Positions 56,882 to 64,000 of a stretch of DNA of 64,000 bases are shown piece by piece. Each line of letters opens with the position of its first letter. The first letter of the stretch is position 1. A program made the position numbers and the translations under genes. Source of the DNA: Acanthococcus lagerstroemiae (Eukaryota; Arthropoda; Insecta; Hemiptera; Eriococcidae); assembly GCA_031841125.1 (NCBI GenBank), contig CM063108.1, positions 24,231,399 to 24,295,398 of the forward strand, in the 5' to 3' direction. Under the pieces are notes generated by a model that had not been told where the DNA came from, made no database searches, and saw only the letters and a list, made by a program, of their open reading frames with translations.

Positions 56882-57539
56882 CAGCGTTGCCAACCAAACG
56901 TTTCAAAAATGTACCACACTCTGAAATTAAGAAAGTGCCATTTCTGCCGCTACGAGAAACTGACATACGACTGTAACTGGAGCAGGCTTTTGGGTGAATT
57001 GAAAACCTTCCTGTGAAAACAGAGTCATTCCTAGATCAGTCCAAAAATTGAGAAATCGATTTTATGATGTGAAAATATTGACTACTAGCGCCTCTACAAT
57101 ATATGGGTAGTATTAGCCACAGATGACCAAAATATGATTGGTAATAATTTTTTCCTTATTCCGCTTCTGTGTCAAGTTTAGATGAACAAACAGATACTGT
57201 TTCCACAGGAGGGTCTTCAATTGCATAATTATTATTTGCGTAGGTATTTGCAAAAGAAATCACGTTTATATATTTTTCTTGAGAAATATGTATTCACAAA
57301 AAACTGAAAGAGAATCAATTTGTATACCTCTCCGAAAAATGACAACCGAGGCTTTTTCTCAACGAGAGCTTTTGTTGAAAGGAATTTTAAGGAATGGAGA
57401 TGGAAAAAAAATAGATTAGAATTAATGAAATACATTTTGTGCCATTAATGTGCCACAAATTTTAAAAGTGCCACAAAATGTGCCAGTGGCATTGGAAAGT
57501 GCCGAGATTGGCACAAAAGTGCCACAGTTGACAACGCTG
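56882..57539. mobile_element. hAT-type MITE nested in the hairpin element
   Basis: The left end CAGCGTTGCCAAC and right end, on the other strand, CAGCGTTGTCAAC form the TIR. The flanks AACAGATT and GACAGATT match at 7 of 8 positions. The interior repeats GTGCCA/TGGCAC words near the right end. It interrupts a sequence (CTGGACAGATTTCTA family) whose uninterrupted inverted partner is visible at about 56607-56625. Confidence 0.78.
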
Positions 57540-57540
57540 G

Positions 57541-57665
57541 ACAGATTTCTATAAGGACAGAGCGTGGATCAGTTCGAAGGTTCGAACGTTGACGAGCATT
57601 ACCGTGTTCGTTTGCGTGCGTTTGTGTTCATTTGCATATGTTCGCTGATGCTTGTTCCTGAACTA
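57541..57665. repeat. Displaced arm of the hairpin element
   Basis: ACAGATTTCTATAAGGACAG and, further on, CTGATGCTTGTTC are reverse complements of parts of 56490-56620, separated by the hAT MITE insertion. Confidence 0.6.
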
Positions 57666-57796
57666 AAGCAAGTATTCGGCTGGGTCTTGTTTCAAGAGGA
57701 TAGTCACTGGCGAATGTACTTCGAAATATCTACAAAATATCTGTAGAAGAGGACCTATAGCAAATAAATATTCAAGTCCTTTTTCAAAGACCTTTT

Positions 57797-58003
57797 TTAC
57801 ATTTTTGCCCTCAACCCGAGCCCTGGAATACGCCCTTTTCAGTATTACTTCAGAGACGTCGGGGAGGCTGTTAAGTCTGTCTTAGCCCTCTCCTCTTCTT
57901 GCCAAAAAATTGGCCTAGGTTGAAATGTAGCGAGTTGTTACGTGGGCTCGAACCCGGGACCTCCGGATTTCGAGACCAACACTCAATCCACTCGGCCAAC
58001 CCT
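57797..58003 (-). mobile_element. tRNA-derived SINE, family A, minus-strand copy
   Basis: On the minus strand it carries TTGGCCGAGTGGATTGAG, the B-box CGGGTTCGAGCCC, and the family body ending CCAGGGCTCGGGTTGAG, as in 5272-5488. It is more diverged and no clear target duplication was found. Confidence 0.8.
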
Positions 58004-58904
58004 ATCTAGAGAAATGTATAAATACCGTAGCGCTGAGGTAGCTCAGATTTCCCAGTTCCGTTGCGTTAGTTTCACTTCAGACGCATTCAAAGCCAGCCGT
58101 CGACAGGATCAGTCGCCTTTGATAGATATAGACGAAAAGAAATACGACAGATGAATGCGAAATGCGCTGGTGAAATTGAGAAAACTCGGCATAGCGCAGG
58201 GACTCGAAAATGAAAAATATCTACTCGTACTCAACTTTGAAACCCCATAACACAATCGCATTACTACGAGAAGATAATTTTGAATAAGTATATACGTTGT
58301 GCCGAGTTCGGTGTGGTTGGTATCTGCAGAAGACTGGTGACTGGCTTAATTCAATTATTTTTTGGGCGCGTGAGTACGCAAGAAATTTGTCGAATGCGAC
58401 GAAAGTGCGAGGACGCCGGAAAATTGCTAGATTAAAAAAAAAAGAGAACTCGTCTCAAATTTGAAGGTAATCGAGCGCGTTCTTAAATTTCTTTCCAGCG
58501 TTGTTGACTAAATAATACCAGCAGTCGCCCCCGTTTTCGAGTCGACTGAATGGAACAGCTGCTGAAGAATTTCTTAATACGAAGCAGTCGCTGAGAAAAA
58601 TAGACCGAATTAGGAGAGTAAATGAAAAATAATTTGGAGACCAAATAAGTCGCGGGGGAAATTCGTTCGTATTGGCGCAGAAAGCTGTGTCACCAATTGG
58701 TGAAGTTCCTTCTCGAACCACTGATTCTTGAAGTTCAAGATGAATGAAGATTCTTGACCTTCGGGCCTTTGGATTTTTTTGACAATCATTCTCGCCTTTA
58801 CTGCTCTTGCCAGCAATGAGAGTTCGTGATTTACGTACAGTTTTAAAATTGAGATTGTCAACTTTGCAGAAAACCCCGTCTGTTTTGTATTATTTGTGGT
58901 TTTT

Positions 58905-58928
58905 TGTTGTTGTTGTTGTTGTTGTTGT
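58905..58928. repeat. (GTT)n microsatellite
   Basis: About eight tandem GTT units. Confidence 0.85.
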
Positions 58929-59035
58929 AAACCGGTTAAATTAATGAAATTATATTGTTTTTAACAGAAATTATGAGCGTAGGTCAAGAGAACAGTTTGT
59001 TCTGATTCGATTTTATATGTTTTCATACCCTGACA

Positions 59036-60171
59036 CAGTGGTTCCCAACCTTTTTAGAGTTACGGCACCCTTTCATGTTTCAGCTGGAACATGCGACGCC
59101 CTAACCCATTAGAAAAAAGAAAGGTAAATGATAGTTGTAATAATGTAATCTGTAATAGAAAAAGAAGTAGCTCTTGCTTGAAAATGTGGTAATTAGGAGT
59201 TTAAATTTTATGAATTGCTCAATGTCAGTGAGCAATTTGACTTTGGTGATTCTTACAAAGTACTCGTCATCAAATCGAGATGAAATGCTGGATAGGCAAA
59301 TTCGCATGTTGTTCTCCAATGCTGTTTCCGTTAGCCTCTGTCTCTTTTTACTTTTAACGTTACCAAGAGCGGAAAACCCTTGCTCACATAGCCATGAAGT
59401 TGAGAATTGTAGCAAGATATCTACTGCTTTCTTGTTTCTGCGAGAGTTGGGGATACTCTTGTTGAAGCGCAATCCAGAACGAAGCTAGGGAGACCTCACT
59501 GAATTTCAGCTGCAATGTGCAGTTGTTTTTTAAGTCAATAGCTGAATTTTTGAGCTCCAAATCTAAACCGTGCCACACTGTATTAGAGAACGGGTTACGT
59601 ACCCAGTCTTACTGCTGTGTGTTCAAGTCAGGGAAGTAATGTTCGCAAGTTGTTTGTAACTTCTGCAAATGATTTTTCATACCTTGCTGAAGATCTGGAT
59701 TAGGGTTTCCTTCTCTGGAAAAAAGTGGAAACATTGCTGCACTTCCGTCTTCTAGTTGTGTCTGCCACAGCGTAATTCTCTCCTGGAAAGCAGAAAGTTT
59801 ATCTGTGGCTCCTAAGATATAATCTGCGAGCCCCTGTAAAGAAACATTGAGGATATTGAGGTGACCAAATAAATAAGCCAAGTGGGCCAGCTGTGCTCTC
59901 CAGTCATCGTCTGCAAAGAGGTCCGCATATTGTTCATTGCTCCCCGCCATAAGAAGGAACATAACTTCTTTCAGTTCGTAAAGCCGTGCCAGCACCTTCC
60001 CTCTGAACAGCTATCCCAGCTCTGTATGGTATAATAGGCACCTGAAGCCACTGTCCATTGATTCGCAGATTGTATAAAAAGTTCGAGATTTCAGAAAAAA
60101 AATTTGCGAATTTGTAAAATTTTCGCATCATCTCTAGCATTGGCTCGCGTCACCCCGGTTGGAAACCATTG
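59036..60171 (-). mobile_element. hAT transposon with TIR CAGTGGTTCCCAACC
   Basis: The left end reads CAGTGGTTCCCAACC and the right end, on the other strand, CAATGGTTTCCAACC. This is the terminus of the ZBED/Charlie-like group of hAT elements. The flanks CCCTGACA and CCATAAAA share 5 of 8 bases, so the duplication is eroded or absent. The interior encodes a minus-strand transposase remnant filling almost the whole element. Confidence 0.75.
59101..60140 (-). pseudogene. hAT transposase (ZBED5-like), C-terminal half, frameshifted
   Basis: From 60140 down, the minus strand encodes YNLRINGQWLQVP. It then reads ARLYELKEVMFLLMAGSN, LAHLAYLFGHLNILNVSLQG, KLSAFQERITLW and GSAAMFPLF (59609-59995). 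After a frame change it reads FSEVSLASFWIALQQEYPQL, and after another DILLQFSTSWLCEQGFSALG and NVKSKKRQRL. The last is the hAT C-terminal dimerisation region, in which FSTSYLCEQGFS is characteristic. The N-terminal zinc finger and first part of the catalytic core are missing. At least two frameshifts make it inactive. Confidence 0.82.
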
Positions 60172-60181
60172 CCATAAAAAA

Positions 60182-60197
60182 ATATATATATATATAA
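60182..60197. repeat. (TA)n microsatellite
   Basis: Eight AT/TA dinucleotides next to the hAT right flank. Confidence 0.8.
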
Positions 60198-60536
60198 ATG
60201 GAAATTTCTATTAACAACGCGGCTGCAGACTGTATGTAATAGCGCAGGGCGCAACAAAGATCGAGATCATAGGCGCCGATTTCCATGAATGCTCGGGGCT
60301 TAAGCATCCACTGAAATTTCAGTCATAAGAAATCGAATTCCAAATTACATATTGATTTTTATCTCTTCCCTTGAAAATACCTTCGTGGATACTTACAGAA
60401 AAATTATCAATTTGGAAACCCATTAACCGCCCCCACCATAGTCTTTTTGGGTTCTTTTAATGTACCTCTAAATGTGCTTGCGCACCCACTGAAAATTTGA
60501 AAAATCAGCGTATATGATCAAAGATCAATGAGCACA

Positions 60537-60890
60537 TGGCTGGAAGAAAAAAAATTTCCATCTAAATGTCAACTACTGAATCTAATTGTTACCATGAAGA
60601 GCTAAATCATACGGACTGGCTTCGTTTTGGGGGAGCGTGATGAGGAGAGCATTATGGTTTTCGAGCATGTCTACAGTTTTCGCTCACGTATACCCATGGC
60701 TGGAAGAAAAATAAATTAACATGGAAATGTTATCGTTCAAGTATACCCAGTATAGTAGAAGCATGTAAAATGCTTAATAAATTTCAACGGAAATGTCAAC
60801 CACTGAAGTCAGTTGTCACCATGAAGGCTAAATCATACGTCTGGTTTCGTATCGGGAGGGGGGGGGGTTACGTTACGGTTTTGCTCAAGT
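60537..60890. repeat. Imperfect direct duplication
   Basis: TGGCTGGAAGAAAAA recurs at about 60539 and 60698. AGCTAAATCATACGGACTGG (60600) resembles GGCTAAATCATACGTCTGG (60826). CAAGTATAC phrases also recur. The unit length is about 160-225 bp with indels. Confidence 0.55.
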
Positions 60891-60899
60891 ATACTCAGT

Positions 60900-63460
60900 A
60901 GTAAAAGCATATAAAATACTAAAATTTCAACTTCTACAGATGATTCTCCTTGAAATTTTCTGGGTTAGCATTTAAATAAGAAAAATAAAGGTCTTATATA
61001 TGTAGTATAGAATAAAAATCTTTATAAACGTGTTTTTCGCACTGATTTTATATCGGACTTCAGAATTTCATTTGAAACTATTTTCTCAAGATCGAGTGAT
61101 TATTAATAATGTTAAAGCTTCAAAACTGACACGGCGGTGAAAAATGACTTCAATGAAGTTCTGAGACCAGATCTAAAGTCTGTCGGAAGAATAGGTTTCA
61201 AAACTCCTCCTCCCCCCTCCATTCTCATCTAATTTTCATTTTATACGCTAAGATGCTAAATAAACCACAAAGTTCAGGTTCCATAGTAAATTATTAAGAG
61301 TCAGCTTTTTTTTGCTAAAATTTTAGCTTGATTACACTGTAGAGTAACTTTTGCAACCTAGGCGATGTCAAAAATAAGAAAAAACTTTTCCACTGACCCC
61401 AATACGCAGAAATGTTCCAGTTTTTCATTTAATTTTGTTCTCCGTTAATAATTGGAGAAAATTAACCAGGACTGTAACTCGCCTTTTGTATGAGAGGGCA
61501 AAACCGAATTGAAAGGGAAACAAATCCAAATTCCCGGTATAGGAAACTTTAGTATAAGAGAAAACGGTTACAGCGAATTTTCTCTTTTGCTGGAGAGAGC
61601 CAACAAAGTTACCTGGAGGACAATGCTCCCATTTACCGTTTTTGTGGTTACGACTCTGAACTCTTGAAGAGATGTTTTCATTTTCCACCCAATTTTACGA
61701 ACTCGTTACCGTCTCCAAACTTCAGTTATTATGATATTAACTCTAACAGTGGTGTGTTTATCCTTCAAGTGCAATCGAGCGAGCAGGTTATACAAACAGA
61801 AGACGATTATGTTATGAAGAAAACATAATTTGGAGGTTATTTTCATTTTTCAATCACTAGAGTAATGAAAGACACGGTATATTCGAGTAAAGTACAATGC
61901 CCAAGGACAATACACCGTATATACTATGTTATTTTATCAAAAGCTGTTAACCTTTTGACAATCTTTCGTTTGAAAATCTATTTGAAGTACCTAACCTTAT
62001 TCGTCGTAAAATTCCAATGGACTGAACTCGTAATCTACTTTTCCACTTTAAAACTGAATGTGAACCTTCGTCCAGCGGTGAAAAATGGATTATTCTTTCA
62101 AAAAAAAAATATTTGTCAGCAAATGAATTCTCGTAGATAGCTTCATAAACTTCACCAAAAGCTTTACACACAATACCTTCTGAATTATTTCTCTATTTCA
62201 TCCGATAATTATATCTTTGGTTCGTAAGGAAACATAGCAATACAGCGAACCGATTAGACTGTTCGTTTAATCTTCCCAGAATAAATATACGCGAAATTGC
62301 AAAACTACTTTCCCCGCATTTCTAAACCAATTTTGCGGGGTTATAAAGCGACGGTAACTCTCTACCATCGCGAACATCGTTTGATTTCGATTACTCGAAC
62401 TGACTGCAATAAATTAGGAAATGAGGTAAGTGCATTACCGACAAACGGTTGATAGTGTAACTGTTTCGTTGAATATAAATTGAAATATAACATCGCACCC
62501 TGTAAGATTGTATAATACGATTCTTTGGCTCTAGCTGGTGCTTTTTGCATATTCGGAGAAGTAATTAGAGAAGGGGAAAGTAGGGACCTAACCTCGATGT
62601 TACACGTTGATGATTAAGCAAAGATTTGAGAAAGCGGGAACTATTATCGATACAGATATCTTCACTGCTATGATGAACTCCGTGATAGCGGAATATGGAA
62701 TTCCTATACAGGGTGGTTCAGAACGGATATAAAGTCTGAGAGAGATATGGGATGGACATAGGGGTAGATTGCATATGTTGGTACACCTTAAATAACGTAG
62801 TTCTTATGATACTTATCGAAAACGTAGTTGAAGCACTGTATAGATGCTGATATTTGGAAACAAGATTCCCATTGCTTCAAATTGAAAAGAAAGTATAAGT
62901 TGGGCAAAAAAAAAAAAAAAAATGGAAGTCATTTCCGATTAGCATTTTTTCCAAAGAAAAAGGAAAATATGAAATCATAATAATTGTTAATTATTATGAA
63001 ATAAATAAGAAGTATTAATGATTTGTTTTTATTATTAATTAATATTATAACAAAAATTGAATTTACTATAATAATAATTTATTATATTAATTTTTAGAAA
63101 TTTAAAAGTATATAAAAAATGATAATAAATATAACTAGTTATGTCTGTTATCAGAAACGAGCGTTGATTGTGGTAAATTATACTTGTTGTGGGAATTTGT
63201 AAGGAATTTAATAACTTTTCAAGTAGTAGTAAAGTAGCAAGACTCATCTATTGTGAGACCAATTTCCTGTGGTTCAAATTAACTTAGTTTTAACTCGGTA
63301 ATACGTAGGTAATGATAGGTATCACTGCATCACTTTGTAAGATAACCTTTTTGTGTAAAGATAATTATTGAAAATGCAACTTTGTCACCCCCTATTACTT
63401 GGATTGACCTGGCACACTTGCCAGTTGAGGTACATGGAAATGTAATATGTACGCACATAA
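60900..63460. other. No recognisable gene
   Basis: No coding motif, RNA gene or paired transposon ends were seen. A transposon-like end TACAGGGTGGTTC at about 62707 has no visible partner. There is an A-run at 62908-62925 and a very AT-rich stretch at 62950-63130. Confidence 0.4.
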
Positions 63461-63479
63461 TTAAGATCACCTCTGCTAG

Positions 63480-63985
63480 TAGATGCATCCTCGTGAGATT
63501 TCTCTCTGCGATTCCTCCATTACGATTTCCCTATATTATTCAACTGTATGATGCCTCTGTACGACTTCCTCGTGCGGTTTGCTTGTATGATTTTTCTGTA
63601 TGATTTTCCGACGTAATGCTCTCGTTTGATTTTCCTGTAATATAATTTCTTTATGTGACTTTTTTATGCAATGTTCCCACTTTATTTCCGTGTATAATCC
63701 CATTTTCTTACACGATTATCCTATATGATTTCCCCCTCCCATGATATCTTATATGATCTGCCCCTAAGACTTCACAGTATGATTTCCTGAAATAATTTTC
63801 CTATTTGATTTTTTCTATCTATGATTTTCTTTTATAGATTCTGAGTATGATGTTCCTACATGAATTTCCTACTCGATCCCGTATACAGCGTTCTTGTATG
63901 ATTTTCCTGTATAATTTGCTCGTGGATGTTTCCCATGTTTTCTTCCTATGATTTTTCTGTACAATGTCCCGTATGACATGCAAAT
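63480..63985. repeat. Degenerate tandem repeat, about 16-18-bp period
   Basis: Variants of TATGATTTTCCTG follow one another for at least 500 bp, with frequent ATGATTT, GATTTCC and TTCCTGTA words. The array continues to, and probably past, the end of the window. Confidence 0.65.
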
Positions 63986-64000
63986 GTGTTTAAGACAAAT

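Noticed and set aside
62707..62960. TACAGGGTGGTTCAGAAC as the left end of a MITE
   Set aside because: The sequence looks like a transposon terminus, but I could not find an inverted partner or duplication within reach.

Overview
The window is eukaryotic and almost certainly from an arthropod, probably an insect. It is AT-rich, has no operon-like gene packing, and is filled with nested transposable-element remains: Jockey-, R1- and RTE-type LINEs, tRNA-derived SINEs, many hAT-type DNA transposons and MITEs with 8-bp target duplications, a Crypton-like tyrosine recombinase and one very large foldback element. I could not find a convincing intact host protein gene in the 64 kb. Nearly every recognisable coding stretch is a broken transposon gene. 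The only long open frame with clear homology is a LINE reverse transcriptase on the minus strand at about 30.3-32.2 kb.

Layout. 0-12.7 kb: scattered MITEs (piggyBac-like 1.0-1.4 kb, hAT-type 4.06-4.46 kb, Tigger-like 6.8-7.25 kb), a SINE with a perfect 15-bp target duplication (5.27-5.49 kb), a U6 snRNA pseudogene fused to an R1-type LINE 3' end (7.6-7.8 kb), and RTE-like LINE debris. 12.7-15.1 kb: a Jockey LINE (minus strand) split by a 5'-truncated R1-type LINE flanked by a 14-bp duplication. 15.25-26.56 kb: an 11.3-kb foldback element with nearly 5-kb arms, a 1.06-kb loop, tandem repeats inside the arms and an exact 9-bp target duplication. This pattern is that of Foldback/Mutator-like (MULE) transposons. 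27.9-28.35 kb: a hAT-type MITE. 28.68-32.54 kb: a TIR element with 4-bp TTAT flanks that carries an R1-clade LINE. 33-36.5 kb: LINE tails and degenerate repeats. 36.8-38.5 kb: a complete but non-autonomous hAT element with exact 8-bp flanks and clustered CTCCTGCA subterminal repeats. 38.7-46.3 kb: minisatellite, SINE, MITE and LINE remnants. 47.4-48.6 kb: a decayed Crypton-like tyrosine recombinase that still shows a clean spliceosomal intron. 54-60.2 kb: SINEs, a hairpin MITE split by a hAT MITE, and a second hAT transposase pseudogene inside its own TIRs. 60.2-64 kb: no recognised gene, ending in a degenerate short-period repeat.

The insertions are layered and so give a relative chronology: R1 into Jockey, LINE into a TIR element, hAT MITE into a hairpin MITE, LINE into a hAT-like MITE. 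The most unusual object is the foldback element. Its arms are nearly identical where they match but carry different numbers of internal tandem units near the centre, as expected from recent activity, gene conversion and unequal exchange. No transposase was recognised in it, so it would depend on an enzyme supplied elsewhere.
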